A stretch of 64,000 nucleotides of DNA, taken from assembly GCF_000814905.1 (NCBI RefSeq), contig NZ_JXAG01000052.1, forward strand, positions 175,582 through 239,581, given 5' to 3'. This stretch comes from Enterobacter sp. Bisph1. Lineage in GTDB: Bacteria; Pseudomonadota; Gammaproteobacteria; Enterobacterales; Enterobacteriaceae. The stretch's first letter is position 1; each line of letters starts with the position of its first letter. Position numbers and translations under genes: made by a program. Shown here one piece after another: positions 28,603 to 37,477 of the stretch. Under the pieces are notes generated by a model. That model did not search any database. It was not told the origin of the DNA and was given only the letters and a program-made list of their open reading frames with translations.

Positions 28603-30227
28603 CCCTTCCCTCCTGTGCTGGCGGGCGCTTTATAGACTTCGCGCAGAAACGTGGTGGCAGAGGGATGGGACTGGAAGTTTTTCACTTCGTTGCGCACCAC
28701 CACTGAATCCACCATTTGCGACAGCGGAATCAGCGCTGGCATTAGCTGGTCGTAGCGCAGCTGGATTTGCTGATAGGCGGCTTTCTGTTTTTCCCCATCG
28801 CGCTCCAGCAGCGCTTTATCGATCATCTCGTTCAGCGGCTTGTCGTAGAAACCGGTGCGCCAGCCCTGAAAGTTGGTCAGCCGGGCTTCATCGCTGTTAT
28901 CCGGGTTATAAACCAGCGCGCGCAGGCTTGAGTGCGGATGGGGCTCAACGCCGCTGCCGCCACGCCCCACCAGCATGTCGAACTTGCGCTCGCGCATTGC
29001 GCCATAGATCTGGTTGCCGGTACCGGTGACAATTTTGGCGTTGATCCCCGCCTGCATCAGCGTCGACTGGACGGCAATAGCGATATTGAGAAAGGGCTGA
29101 TCGGCAAGTACGCGCAGGGTGGTGTCAAACCCCTGCGGATAGCCCGCTTCCGCCAGCAGCTTTTTCGCCCGCGCGATGTCCAGCCGGTAACCGGGATCCG
29201 GCAGCGTGGAGGGCATACCGGCTTTGATTGGCCGCTGATGCAGCACGCCATAGCCCGGCATCAGCGCTTTATTGATGCCCTGATAATCAATCAGGTAGCG
29301 CACCGCTTCGCGCACTTTGGCATTGGCGAAGTGCGGCTCTTTCATACTCATCGCCACGTAATAGACGGTGCCCTTCTGCACCGCTTCAACGGTAACTTCG
29401 GGATCTTTACGCAGGGCATTGATATCGGCGACTGCCATATTGTTCGCAATGTCTAAATCGCCTTTCGCCAGCATCAGGCGCAGGGTTTGCGACTCCTGAA
29501 AATGGCGTAGCACAACGCGGTTCAGTTTGGGTTCCTCGCGCCAGTAATCGGGGTTGCGCTTCATGCGCAGCACATCTTTCGCCTGCCAGGTCTCCAGCAT
29601 AAACGGACCGGAACCCGCTTCGTTAGTGGTGAGCCAGCGGTTGCCCCAGTCGCCGTTCACTTCGTGGCTTAAGACGGTTTTGCTGTCCAGCACGCCGAGA
29701 TTGCCCAGCGCCCCCAGCGAGTAGATAACCAGTTGCGGATCGTTGGCTTTTGGCAGGGTGATTTGTACGGTGTAGTCATCCGGCGCGCTCACCTGCTTGT
29801 CGATATTGCTCTTGCTAAAACCGTAGGATTTCCACACCGACGCCTGCGCCAGATTGAGGTGCAGCAGGCGGCGCATCGACCAGACCACATCCTGCGCCGT
29901 CAGCGGATTGCCGGAGTGAAATGTGACGTTATCGTGCAGGTGAAAAGTGAGGATTTTGCCATCCGGGCTGATGTCCCATGATTTTGCCAGCGCAGGCTTC
30001 ACGTTGGTTAACGTATTGGGATCGAGTTCCACCAACGAGTCATAGAGATTCACCACAATGCCGACCACTTCATTGCCGGTCATTGCTGCCGGGTCGAGGG
30101 TCAGCAGGTTGTTCATATTCATGCCGATGATGAGCTGATCGGGCGGCGTTTTGGCAAACGTCGCGCCGCTCCCCATCATCAGCGACAGCGTGAGCAAACA
30201 CGCCGTCGCGAGGGAAGGTTTTTTCAT
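28599..30227 (-). CDS. periplasmic solute-binding protein (DppA-like, SBP family 5)
   Basis: 542 residues. A Sec signal peptide MKKPSLATACLLTLSLMMGS ends near FAK (about residue 26). The mature part has family-5 hallmarks: PDQLIIGMNMNNLLTLDPAA, then TLTNVKPALAKSWDISPDGKILTFHLHDNVTFHSGNPLTAQDVVWS. It binds the substrate and delivers it to the permeases encoded downstream. The ligand is unknown; family-5 proteins bind peptides, but also sugar oligomers, opines and nickel. Confidence 0.88.
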   Translation of the reverse strand: MKKPSLATACLLTLSLMMGSGATFAKTPPDQLIIGMNMNNLLTLDPAAMTGNEVVGIVVNLYDSLVELDPNTLTNVKPALAKSWDISPDGKILTFHLHDNVTFHSGNPLTAQDVVWSMRRLLHLNLAQASVWKSYGFSKSNIDKQVSAPDDYTVQITLPKANDPQLVIYSLGALGNLGVLDSKTVLSHEVNGDWGNRWLTTNEAGSGPFMLETWQAKDVLRMKRNPDYWREEPKLNRVVLRHFQESQTLRLMLAKGDLDIANNMAVADINALRKDPEVTVEAVQKGTVYYVAMSMKEPHFANAKVREAVRYLIDYQGINKALMPGYGVLHQRPIKAGMPSTLPDPGYRLDIARAKKLLAEAGYPQGFDTTLRVLADQPFLNIAIAVQSTLMQAGINAKIVTGTGNQIYGAMRERKFDMLVGRGGSGVEPHPHSSLRALVYNPDNSDEARLTNFQGWRTGFYDKPLNEMIDKALLERDGEKQKAAYQQIQLRYDQLMPALIPLSQMVDSVVVRNEVKNFQSHPSATTFLREVYKAPASTGGKG

Positions 30228-30291
30228 CTGTGCATACCGTTTGTAGAGTACGTTTAACCGGAAGGCGGCGGATGCCGTATCGGTTACGTGG

Positions 30292-30315
30292 CCCGAAGGT
30301 CATTGCCTCCGGGCT
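30292..30315. other. intercistronic hairpin
   Basis: GCCCGAAGG/CCTCCGGGC stem with one mismatch and loop TCATTG, between the enolase-family gene and the binding-protein gene. There is no T-tract on the minus strand, so it is more likely to stabilise or segment the transcript than to end it. Confidence 0.4.
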
Positions 30316-30329
30316 ATTATTGTTATGGG

Positions 30330-31484
30330 TCAGTCGTGGCTTAGGGTGTTGGCGTCGATCCAGGCAAAATTAATATCTTCCCCCAGCCCCGGTCGCTGCG
30401 GCAGATGCACGAAACCCTCTTCGTCCATCGGATCGACCAGGCTATTTAAGTAAGCGGCGGGTTGGTCATAATCGAGGAACGGATGCAGTAGCCCGCGCTC
30501 ATACCAGCGGCAGTTGCGGATGGCACCAATCACCGCCAGGCTCGCTGCGCCATTACCATGAACCTCACAATCCATCCCAAACGACTCGGCCAGGTTCGCC
30601 ACTTTCAGAGTGGGCGAAATACCGCCAACGCCGTTGGCACCGGCGCGCAAGATGTCACAGGCACCCGCTTTCACCCAGTCGGCGCGGCTGTGGTGTTTCC
30701 CGCCGAGGCTTTCCGGCCCGATAATGGGGATCGAGAGGTTTTCCGCCAGCCACGCGTAAGAGGACATGCTCTCCTCTTCCATCGGCTCTTCGAACCAGGC
30801 GAAATTCAGTTTTTCGAGTTCTTTACCGATGTAGAGCGCCTCGGTGCGGCTGTACCAGTGGTAGCCATCAATCATCAGATCGATATCCGGGCCGACCGCC
30901 TCACGCACCGCTGCACAGGCTTTGACATCCATTTTCGGGTTCGGCGCAAATTTCACCGGCGGCATCCAGGTGTGCAATTTAATGGCTTTGTAGCCGCGCG
31001 CGACCAGCTTTTCGGCAAACGCTGCGTATTCATCCGGCGTGGAGAGGCCACCTTCCAGCTCATCGCCGCACATGGTGCTGCCATAAGCCGGGACTTTATC
31101 GCGATAGCCGCCCAGCAGCTTATACACCGGCATATTGAGCTTGCGGCCAATCAAATCCCACAGTGCCTGTTCAACAAACGACAGCGCGCGCTCGGTCAAC
31201 TGATGGGCGCTGCCGCGCTGCCAGTGCACCAGATCCTGCCAAATGCGCTCGCGGTTAAAGGCATCCTGGCCAATCAGCACTTTGCGAAAAAAGGTGTTCA
31301 GCACATAGGGCCGCACCACTTCCGGCGGGGCGAAGGCGTAACCTTTAGTGCCATCGTCAGCGGTAATAGTCAGCATTGCCATTTTGGCCAGCGTTTCGGC
31401 ACCCGGATGCGAATGCCCGGCGCTATCGGAGACGCGCCGCGTTGGGTGCTGAAAGACGGTGACATTGACAGATTCGATATTCAT
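30330..31484 (-). CDS. enolase-superfamily enzyme (mandelate racemase subgroup), likely acid-sugar dehydratase
   Basis: 384 residues. The N-terminal capping domain (1-130) is followed by the barrel. Likely metal ligands are Asp206 (LMIDGYHW), Glu232 (WFEEP) and Glu258 (GPESLGG). His309 (CEVHGNGAAS) would be the general acid/base on the opposite face. The second-strand motif is Lys169-x-His171 (AIKLHTW), not the Lys-x-Lys of dipeptide epimerases, so despite the peptide-type transporter this is unlikely to be an Ala-Glu epimerase. A dehydratase of a sugar acid is more likely. First gene ahead of the importer operon, 102 bp upstream of it, with a CRP-like site upstream. Substrate not assigned. 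Confidence 0.78.
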   Translation of the reverse strand: MNIESVNVTVFQHPTRRVSDSAGHSHPGAETLAKMAMLTITADDGTKGYAFAPPEVVRPYVLNTFFRKVLIGQDAFNRERIWQDLVHWQRGSAHQLTERALSFVEQALWDLIGRKLNMPVYKLLGGYRDKVPAYGSTMCGDELEGGLSTPDEYAAFAEKLVARGYKAIKLHTWMPPVKFAPNPKMDVKACAAVREAVGPDIDLMIDGYHWYSRTEALYIGKELEKLNFAWFEEPMEEESMSSYAWLAENLSIPIIGPESLGGKHHSRADWVKAGACDILRAGANGVGGISPTLKVANLAESFGMDCEVHGNGAASLAVIGAIRNCRWYERGLLHPFLDYDQPAAYLNSLVDPMDEEGFVHLPQRPGLGEDINFAWIDANTLSHD

Positions 31485-31604
31485 TACGGGTCCTTGTTAT
31501 TTTGAAAAGCTGTTTCATTACAAAATATATGCACAAAAAGCCAGCACATCCTCGGACAATTCCCGCTAAGCGGCGGTCATTTTTTGGGCATGCGCACGAA
31601 TGAA

Positions 31605-31620
31605 CGTGACATTTTTCACA
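31605..31620 (-). promoter_or_regulatory. CRP-like site upstream of the enolase-family gene and importer operon
   Basis: CGTGA-CATTTT-TCACA matches the CRP consensus TGTGA-N6-TCACA at 9 of 10 positions and lies about 120 bp upstream of the 31484 start. A second, weaker AAATGTGAT half-site is at 31632-31640. The site suggests catabolite control, fitting an import-and-catabolism operon. Confidence 0.55.
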
Positions 31621-31679
31621 AAAGGTTACGGAAATGTGATGGGGATCGGCGGGGGAAAACGCAGGCAGTAGAAACAGCT

Positions 31680-31708
31680 TTTTGACCCTCCCCCGAGCGG
31701 GAGAGGGT
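31680..31708 (-). terminator. fbaB terminator
   Basis: On the minus strand, ten bases after the fbaB stop, an ACCCTC.../...GAGGGT stem (with a CCC/GGG core around loop GCTC) is followed by CAAAAAG. It is a strong GC hairpin with a poor U-tract. Confidence 0.5.
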
Positions 31709-31718
31709 TAACGGATTA

Positions 31719-32771
31719 TCAGGCGATGGTCACTTTCTCATCCAAATAAACATCCTGTACGGCGTTAATCAGCTTCACGCCGTCAGCCATGCTCTTCTTA
31801 AACGCTTTACGGCCGAGGATCAGCCCCATGCCGCCTGCGCGTTTATTGATTACCGCCGTACGCACCGCGTCGCTCAGATCGGTATCGCCGCCCGATGCGC
31901 CGCCGGAGTTGATAAGCCCGGCGCGCCCCATATAGCAGTTCGCCAACTGGTAACGCACCAGATCGATCGGGTTGTCGCTGGTCAGCTTGCTGTAGACGCG
32001 CTCGTCGGTATAACCGAAGTTAACCGCTTTATAGCCGCCGTTATTTTCCGCCATTTTCTGCTTCACAATATCCGCGCCGATGGTGGCGGCAATATGGTTG
32101 GCCTGGCCGGTTAAATCCGCAGAAGCGTGGTAATCGACGCCATCTTTCTTGAACGCAGAGTTACGCAGATAGGCCCACAGCACGGTGACCATCCCCAGTT
32201 CATGGGCGCGTTCAAAGGCGATGGAGATCTCTTCAATTTGGCGGCGGGACTGCTCAGAACCAAAATAGATGGTTGCGCCAACCGCCACCGCGCCCATATT
32301 GAACGCCTGCTCAACGCTTGCGTAGTAAGTCTGATCATATTCCGTTGGGTAGCTCAGGGTTTCGTTATGGTTCAGTTTGACCAGGAACGGGATACGGTGA
32401 GCGTAACGCCGGGAAACGGAGGCCAGCACGCCGTAGGTGGATGCCACACAGTTACAGCCCGCTTCGATCGCCAGTTCAACAATGTTCTTCGGATCAAAGT
32501 AGAGCGGATTGGCGGCGAACGACGCGCCCGCGGAGTGCTCGATCCCCTGATCCACCGGTAAAATGGAGAGATAGCCGGTGCCCGCCAGCCGCCCGTGGTT
32601 ATAGAGGGTCTGCATATTTCGCAGTACCGCAGGCGGACGGTTATTATCCACCATCACGCGATCGACATAATCGTGGCCAGGTAAATAGAGTTGATCGGCG
32701 GGGATGGTCATACAACGGTGCTGCAGAAGGCTGTCGGCGTCGTTGCCAAGTAACTGCACAATATCAGTCAT
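31719..32771 (-). CDS. fbaB: class I fructose-bisphosphate aldolase (DhnA type)
   Basis: Schiff-base aldolase cleaving fructose 1,6-bisphosphate, used mainly in gluconeogenic growth. From ATG 32771 the protein is 350 residues, the E. coli length; a GTG one codon upstream is possible. Visible motifs: [30 protein letters not shown], and the barrel strands [15 protein letters not shown] and [15 protein letters not shown] typical of the archaeal-type class I family. A monocistronic gene with its own terminator. Confidence 0.95.
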   Translation of the reverse strand: MTDIVQLLGNDADSLLQHRCMTIPADQLYLPGHDYVDRVMVDNNRPPAVLRNMQTLYNHGRLAGTGYLSILPVDQGIEHSAGASFAANPLYFDPKNIVELAIEAGCNCVASTYGVLASVSRRYAHRIPFLVKLNHNETLSYPTEYDQTYYASVEQAFNMGAVAVGATIYFGSEQSRRQIEEISIAFERAHELGMVTVLWAYLRNSAFKKDGVDYHASADLTGQANHIAATIGADIVKQKMAENNGGYKAVNFGYTDERVYSKLTSDNPIDLVRYQLANCYMGRAGLINSGGASGGDTDLSDAVRTAVINKRAGGMGLILGRKAFKKSMADGVKLINAVQDVYLDEKVTIA

Positions 32772-32921
32772 CACTATAACTCCCGTAAGCTTCGCACAAA
32801 GCGAATTGGATTATCCTGACCTGCCTTGCGACAGGCAGAATAAGCCTGGTTGCCGCTCGCGAGTTTTTCCAGCGCCGCCCTGTTTTTCAGCCTATTCTGC
32901 TGGCACGTTTCAGAGGCTGGT

Positions 32922-33722
32922 TTACCACCATTCATGAAAGTGGTGCACCGGCCCGATGCCGTGGCCGACTTCCAGCGTGTCCGCCTGTACTAACGCGGCC
33001 GTCAGCCACTGTTTTGCCTGTGACAACGTCGATGCCCAGCTCTGGTGACGCGGGCGCAGCGCCGCCAGCGCTGCGGAGAGGGTACAGCCCGTTCCGTGGG
33101 TATTTTTGGTTGCCACGCGTGGGGCGGTAAAACGCAGTGCACCGTCGCGGGTAAACAGCCAGTCGGGGCTTTCTACGTCGTCCAGATGACCGCCTTTCAT
33201 CAGCACCGCTTCGCAACCCAGCGCCAGCAGCGCTTCCCCCTGCGCATGCATCTCCTGTTCTGTGTGCGCCTGTGGCGCATCAAGCAGCGCGGCGGCTTCC
33301 GGCAAATTGGGGGTAATAAGAGAAACCTGCGGCAGTAACTGCTGGCGCAGCGCGCAGACTGCCGAAGGCGATAAAAGCGGATCGCCGCTTTTCGCCAGCA
33401 TTACCGTGTCGAGCACCACATTGCGCACCGCGTAGCGACGCAGCCGCTCGGCCACCGCTTCAACGATATCTGTTTCAGCAAGCATGCCGATTTTGGTGCT
33501 GTCGATGCGCACATCGCTGAGCACCGAATCAAGCTGGGCGGCAACAAAATCGGGCTCGATACGGTATACCGACTGAACGCCACGGGTATTTTGCGCGACC
33601 AGCGCGGTAATCACCGAGCAGCCGTACGCGCCAAGGGCAGAAAAGGTTTTCAGATCCGCCTGAATACCTGCCCCGCCGCTGGGGTCGGTTCCGGCAATGG
33701 TTAAGGCGTTGATGCGTTTCAT
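32922..33722 (-). CDS. thiD: hydroxymethylpyrimidine (phosphate) kinase
   Basis: Phosphorylates HMP and HMP-P to HMP-PP for thiamine synthesis. 266 residues as in E. coli. The ribokinase-fold signature starts with [20 protein letters not shown] (substrate loop) and ends with [17 protein letters not shown], which carries the catalytic Cys/anion hole. It overlaps thiM by 4 bp and is controlled from the TPP riboswitch upstream of thiM. Confidence 0.96.
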   Translation of the reverse strand: MKRINALTIAGTDPSGGAGIQADLKTFSALGAYGCSVITALVAQNTRGVQSVYRIEPDFVAAQLDSVLSDVRIDSTKIGMLAETDIVEAVAERLRRYAVRNVVLDTVMLAKSGDPLLSPSAVCALRQQLLPQVSLITPNLPEAAALLDAPQAHTEQEMHAQGEALLALGCEAVLMKGGHLDDVESPDWLFTRDGALRFTAPRVATKNTHGTGCTLSAALAALRPRHQSWASTLSQAKQWLTAALVQADTLEVGHGIGPVHHFHEWW

Positions 33723-34501
33723 GCCTTCCCCCCCAGCGCGTAGAGCGCATCGAGAAACGCCGGGACAAAAGAGCCGGGGCCATCGCTTTTCGCACAGGCC
33801 TGGCTCCCGGCCTGCGCCATAAACGCACAGGCGGCAGCAACATTTTCCAGCGTATCGCCCGGCAGCGCGCAGCAGGCGGCGGCAACCGCCGACAGGGCGC
33901 AGCCGGTGCCAACCACGCGCGTCATCAGCACATCACCCCCGATGACCTGCAATATGCGTGAACCATCGGTGATGTAATCAACTTCGCCGCTGATGGCCAC
34001 TATCGCGCCGCTTTGCCGCGCCAGCGCCTGGGCGGCAGGCAGCGCGCAGCTGGCGCTATCGGTGGAATCTACGCCGCGTCCGCCCGCGCTCATCCCCGCA
34101 AGAGCGAGAATTTCTGAGGCATTGCCGCGAATAGCCGCAGGCCGCAGCGCCAGCAACTGCTGGCAAAATTCCGTGCGCAGCGTCAGCGCCCCGACGGCGA
34201 CGGGATCGAGAGTCCAGGGTTTACGCGCGGCATTCGCGCTTTCCACCGCCGAGCGCATAGCAGCAGCGCGTTCGCGGGTTAAGGTGCCGACATTGATCAA
34301 TACAGCATCGGCAAGTGCGCTGAACTGCGGCGCCTCTTCGCTATCAATCACCATCGCCGGAGAGGCGCCAAGCGCCAGCAGCACGTTGGCGGTAAAGGTT
34401 TGCACGACGTCATTGGTCATACAGTGCACAAGGGGAGAACGGCGGCGGAATTGCTGTAAAACATGTGCGATTTGCACAGGATCAAGCAGGTCAGGTTGCA
34501 T
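33719..34501 (-). CDS. thiM: hydroxyethylthiazole kinase
   Basis: Salvages the thiazole moiety of thiamine by phosphorylating 4-methyl-5-hydroxyethylthiazole. 260 residues. Motifs: [20 protein letters not shown] near the N-terminus, [13 protein letters not shown], and the C-terminal anion-hole segment [18 protein letters not shown]. First gene of thiMD, with a TPP riboswitch in its 5' UTR. Confidence 0.95.
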   Translation of the reverse strand: MQPDLLDPVQIAHVLQQFRRRSPLVHCMTNDVVQTFTANVLLALGASPAMVIDSEEAPQFSALADAVLINVGTLTRERAAAMRSAVESANAARKPWTLDPVAVGALTLRTEFCQQLLALRPAAIRGNASEILALAGMSAGGRGVDSTDSASCALPAAQALARQSGAIVAISGEVDYITDGSRILQVIGGDVLMTRVVGTGCALSAVAAACCALPGDTLENVAAACAFMAQAGSQACAKSDGPGSFVPAFLDALYALGGKA

Positions 34502-34545
34502 AGTTTCGCTCCTGCCCGGCGTGAAGAAGGGATACCGGACAGGTA

Positions 34546-34626
34546 TCTGACTTCCCTACGCTGGCATTATCCAGATCAGGTGGTACGGGTATTTCTCAGC
34601 CTTCACAAAGAAGGGCACCCCGAGTC
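34546..34626 (-). promoter_or_regulatory. TPP riboswitch (THI element) controlling thiMD
   Basis: Reading the minus strand from 34626: ACTCGGGGTGCCC, then AAGGCTGAGAAATACCC and CCTGATCTGGATAATGCCAG, then CGTAGGGAAGTC. These are the conserved THI-box blocks (GGGG-UGC, CUGAGA, ACCUGAUCUGGAUAAUGCCAGCG, GGGA). In E. coli thiM this element blocks translation when TPP is bound; about 45 nt separate it from the thiM start here. Confidence 0.96.
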
Positions 34627-34804
34627 ATATCGTTCAAAGGTTTGTGGTTAACGTGGTTGATTAAGCACAGCTCAGGATGGTAATGCCCACGGCAAGGGTT
34701 GTAAATGGTAAAGCGAGACTCGACGGGGATAGGCGCAGGCGGTGAATGTAAACAGAACGGGTCAACGGATAAAATGAATCTTGCAGAGTCATTGGTTTAA
34801 AATT

Positions 34805-35023
34805 TTAAATCCCATCATTCCAGTCTCTGCTCCAATTAAAATTAGCTGTTATAAGATCTTGTAGGCCATTCAACATTTTTATTAAAGCGTAAAGCTCTTT
34901 TTTCATTTTTTTTAAGATGACAATAGCCTCGTTGATGCGATAAAAATGGTTAAATATTGCATTTAGTGTTACGTGCATAAGATATGAATAATGCGCCTTT
35001 TGTGATCGATAACAGCAATTCAC
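34805..35023 (-). CDS. possible small helical protein at the island edge
   Basis: A 72-codon frame from GTG 35023 (an ATG start 15 codons further in gives 57 residues) with mostly helical, Ile/Leu/Lys-rich content: AIVILKKMKKELYALIKMLN. It has no recognised family. A weak AAAGGA lies upstream. It could be a small regulator or chaperone-like protein, or chance in AT-rich DNA. Confidence 0.25.
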   Translation of the reverse strand: MNCCYRSQKAHYSYLMHVTLNAIFNHFYRINEAIVILKKMKKELYALIKMLNGLQDLITANFNWSRDWNDGI

Positions 35024-35068
35024 CTGGATTGATATCCTTTAGTAATAAAAAAATACCGGCAAATGTAT

Positions 35069-35077
35069 TGCTATAAT
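35069..35077 (+). promoter_or_regulatory. extended -10 promoter of the first island paralogue
   Basis: TGCTATAAT (TGn plus a perfect -10 hexamer) lies 77 bp upstream of the ATG at 35154. No matching -35 is obvious, which is common with extended -10 promoters. Confidence 0.5.
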
Positions 35078-35153
35078 CGTAGACATTCCGCTTTCAAATG
35101 CAAAACTAAGCAATTTAAATCAACAAACAATAACCATTTAAGAAGGAAGGAAA

Positions 35154-35753
35154 ATGTTATCAAAAAGAAGAGCTGCTGAAAAAATTCAAAATAAATGGCG
35201 TACATTTGTACATAATAGTAAAACAGAACCTTTAAAAGCACGCGTGGTAGCCGCGCTTCTCGGTAAACAACTTAGTAAATTTTCTGAAGTTGAGAAATCT
35301 TTATTAGAGAACAAAATCATTGTCCAGGCTAATGGCGCACTTGGGAATCCACTAGAGGGCCACTCTTGTTTTTACGTTAATCGCTCGCGCATACATATGA
35401 TGTTTATGCATCCGATAGACATTCCAGAATTAGACATCAAACCCGACTATATTTCAAAACGTCCCGTAAGCCATTACCCTATTCCAGAGTATTTGGGTGC
35501 TCATGTCGTAATCCTAACAGATGAAGGGGGATTTACTAGCACGGAAGATTTCGTTGGATCCTTCACTTATCTTTGCGATAAAGGCTCGATATTTGTGCTT
35601 AATGATAATTCAGCTACTTTATTCGAGACTGCTTATCGACAGGAAATAGAAAATATTAAAGGGCGTCGTTATTCTTATGGCCTCCATTATAACTGCAATA
35701 CATTTGTAACAAATGTGCTGTGTCGAATTCTACAATTTCACCTGGAAATTTAG
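35154..35753 (+). CDS. IQ-motif / permuted-papain-like protein, paralogue 1
   Basis: 199 residues; ATG preceded by AAGGAAGG. No named family was recognised. Residues 11-21 (IQNKWRTFVHN) fit the start of a eukaryotic IQ calmodulin-binding motif (IQxxxR). Two conserved blocks suggest a circularly permuted papain-like hydrolase such as LRAT: His70 in GHSCFYVN and Cys181 in YGLHYNCNTFV, where NCxxFV mirrors the NCEHFV active site of LRAT. Paralogues at 36062 and 36794 keep His and Cys at the same spacing (111-112 residues). Very AT-rich, with no signal peptide and no membrane segment. Function is inferred from motifs only; a host-directed effector is my leading guess because an OspC homologue lies beside it. 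Confidence 0.6.
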   Translation: MLSKRRAAEKIQNKWRTFVHNSKTEPLKARVVAALLGKQLSKFSEVEKSLLENKIIVQANGALGNPLEGHSCFYVNRSRIHMMFMHPIDIPELDIKPDYISKRPVSHYPIPEYLGAHVVILTDEGGFTSTEDFVGSFTYLCDKGSIFVLNDNSATLFETAYRQEIENIKGRRYSYGLHYNCNTFVTNVLCRILQFHLEI

Positions 35754-35780
35754 TTTAAATATTTCTTAGGCATAACGTAA

Positions 35781-35921
35781 ACCTGCCCTTACTCTTTTGG
35801 GCTTGATTGTAATTGTCTTAGTTTTGTTCTGAATGTGCTTAAGCGCATTATTCACCTCAAAATACAACTAATGAATAGAGATTCCCTGCCCGTAAAGTTT
35901 ATCCTGTTTGGTGATATATAA
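35781..35921 (+). pseudogene. C-terminal remnant of a fourth IQ/papain-like paralogue
   Basis: Between paralogues 1 and 2, the frame at 35781-35921 reads TCPYSFGLDCNCLSFVLNVL, then KRIIHLK, aligning with RPFSYGLHYNCNTFVxNVLxRIIxLK of the intact genes. It starts right after an in-frame TAA and lacks the rest of the gene, so it is a decayed copy left by unequal recombination. Confidence 0.7.
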
Positions 35922-36061
35922 AATTAACAAGCGCCAGCAGTTACGCACAGGATAATAAGTTGCCATTTATTAACTTAATGCTTTGTAAAACACAATCGTG
36001 CCAGGAAAAGATTGATTACCGTTTTATTTAATTCAAACTCAACATTAAAAAGCGAGTCGTC

Positions 36062-36691
36062 ATGCTTAGCAAAGAAAAATCCGCACTGTTTATACAAAAA
36101 AAATGGCGTGCATTTATAAGAAAAAGAAAAGCCGACCCCGAGAATGTACGCGAACTGGCATCCGTTCTGGGTAGACGATTCGAGTCTGCGGATGATGCGT
36201 TCACGTGTTTACACGAAAATAAAGTTATTGTGGTGGCTAACGGCAGCAGAGAAAAACCATTTGACGGTCATTCGAGTTTTTATGTCAATAACATTCGTAA
36301 GCACCTGGTCTTGCTCTCCCCGAAAGTGATTAAGGCCAGGAATAAACCGCCTTACCGGGCAAAATATCCGGTCAAATATCATAGAGAACCGGGTTATATA
36401 GGTACCTATGCGGTAATAGAAGCCAAAGACACTGCGCATTTACAAGTGAGCGACGCTGGCATCAAACAGGCCCTGCAGTATCTGTCTTCAAAAGGCAATC
36501 TGTTTGTGCTTGACGATATTTATACTAACGTCTTCGATAGCGCCTTTCGTCAGGAGTGCAAATATTTTAGCGTTCGGCCATTTTCTTATGGCTTTCACTA
36601 TAATTGCCATACATTTGTCTTAAATGTACTGCTGCGAATAATAGAACTGAAGCGCAAAGAAAGCGTGCTTGCTAAATATGTTTCCGGTTGA
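36062..36691 (+). CDS. IQ-motif / permuted-papain-like protein, paralogue 2
   Basis: 209 residues. This copy has the best IQ motif of the array: I11-Q12-KKW-R16-AFIR-K21, matching IQxxxRxxxx(R/K) in every basic position. Conserved His70 is in GHSSFYVN and Cys182 in YGFHYNCHTFV. It shares the invariant start MLSK and blocks such as ASVLGR, ENKVIVVANG and KGNLFVLDDIY with its neighbours. The ribosome-binding site is weak (GCGAG). Function unknown; same inference as paralogue 1. Confidence 0.6.
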   Translation: MLSKEKSALFIQKKWRAFIRKRKADPENVRELASVLGRRFESADDAFTCLHENKVIVVANGSREKPFDGHSSFYVNNIRKHLVLLSPKVIKARNKPPYRAKYPVKYHREPGYIGTYAVIEAKDTAHLQVSDAGIKQALQYLSSKGNLFVLDDIYTNVFDSAFRQECKYFSVRPFSYGFHYNCHTFVLNVLLRIIELKRKESVLAKYVSG

Positions 36692-36793
36692 TATCTGACT
36701 CGTGAATCAGGCACTGATGATAAATATAACCACACTCGGTGATCGCGGATTATATACCCGATAACACTTTAACTCTCAGCAGGAGAAATACCC

Positions 36794-37387
36794 ATGCTTA
36801 GCAAAGACAAAGCTGCCAGTGAAATACAAAATAGCTGGTTTGCATTTACCACAGCAAGAAGAGCGGATTGCGATAATGCGCGTGCCCTCGCGTCCGTGGT
36901 AGGTAGAAAAATCACATCTATGGGTGATACCATTTACTGCCTGCAAAACAATAAAATCATTGTTCAGGTTAACGGTGTTACAGGCGATCCATGGCGTGGC
37001 CACTCCTGTTTTTACGCCGATAACGTTCGCAAGCATATGGTCTTCCTCACGGCGGCACAAGTCGAGTCAGGACGTTACACTCCGGATGCTATCTCAAAAT
37101 ATCCCGTCCAATATCACCCAGAGCCTTCTTATATCGGCAAATGGCCTGTAATCATCACTGACGATAATACATTTATGAAAACCCAAGGCTTCGATAGTAT
37201 CCTGCAGCATCTTTGCAGGAAAGGAAGACTGTTTGTACTTCATGATGTTTACGCCGCCGTATTTGAAAACGCTATACGCCTTGAGACCATCAATTATAAA
37301 TATAGACCTTTCACTTATGGACTTCACTATAATTGCAACAGATTTGTCATCAACGTGCTCAAGCGACTAATAGTACTCAAGCCATAG
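36794..37387 (+). CDS. IQ-motif / permuted-papain-like protein, paralogue 3
   Basis: 197 residues, ATG preceded by AGGAG at good spacing, 102 bp after paralogue 2. His70 (RGHSCFYAD) and Cys181 (YGLHYNCNRFV) are kept. The IQ segment is degenerate: IQNSWFAFTT lacks the basic residue at position 16, so calmodulin binding would be expected to be weaker or absent. It retains the family blocks LASVVGRKI, YCLQNNKIIVQVNG and KGRLFVLHDVYAAVFE. Function unknown. Confidence 0.6.
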   Translation: MLSKDKAASEIQNSWFAFTTARRADCDNARALASVVGRKITSMGDTIYCLQNNKIIVQVNGVTGDPWRGHSCFYADNVRKHMVFLTAAQVESGRYTPDAISKYPVQYHPEPSYIGKWPVIITDDNTFMKTQGFDSILQHLCRKGRLFVLHDVYAAVFENAIRLETINYKYRPFTYGLHYNCNRFVINVLKRLIVLKP

Positions 37388-37477
37388 GCCATATTATATA
37401 TTCAAATTTTAGCGATAGCCGCTGGTTTTATGATGAAAATTTACATCCGCGCTAAGCTTAAATACACACCTTAAAAT

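Larger units (their letters stand above)
34627..35153. other. boundary between thiMD and the AT-rich effector-like island
   Basis: 527 bp. It includes the thiM promoter region near 34640-34720, then an abrupt change to AT-rich sequence from about 34790 rightward, which I take as the island's left edge. E. coli carries rcnR-rcnA between thiM and rcnB; those genes are absent here. No direct repeats or integrase were found at the edge. Confidence 0.5.

Noticed and set aside
30330..31484. L-Ala-D/L-Glu epimerase, suggested by the neighbouring peptide-type importer
   Set aside because: The epimerase needs the Lys-x-Lys and a second catalytic Lys; here the motif is Lys-x-His with a catalytic His on the other side.
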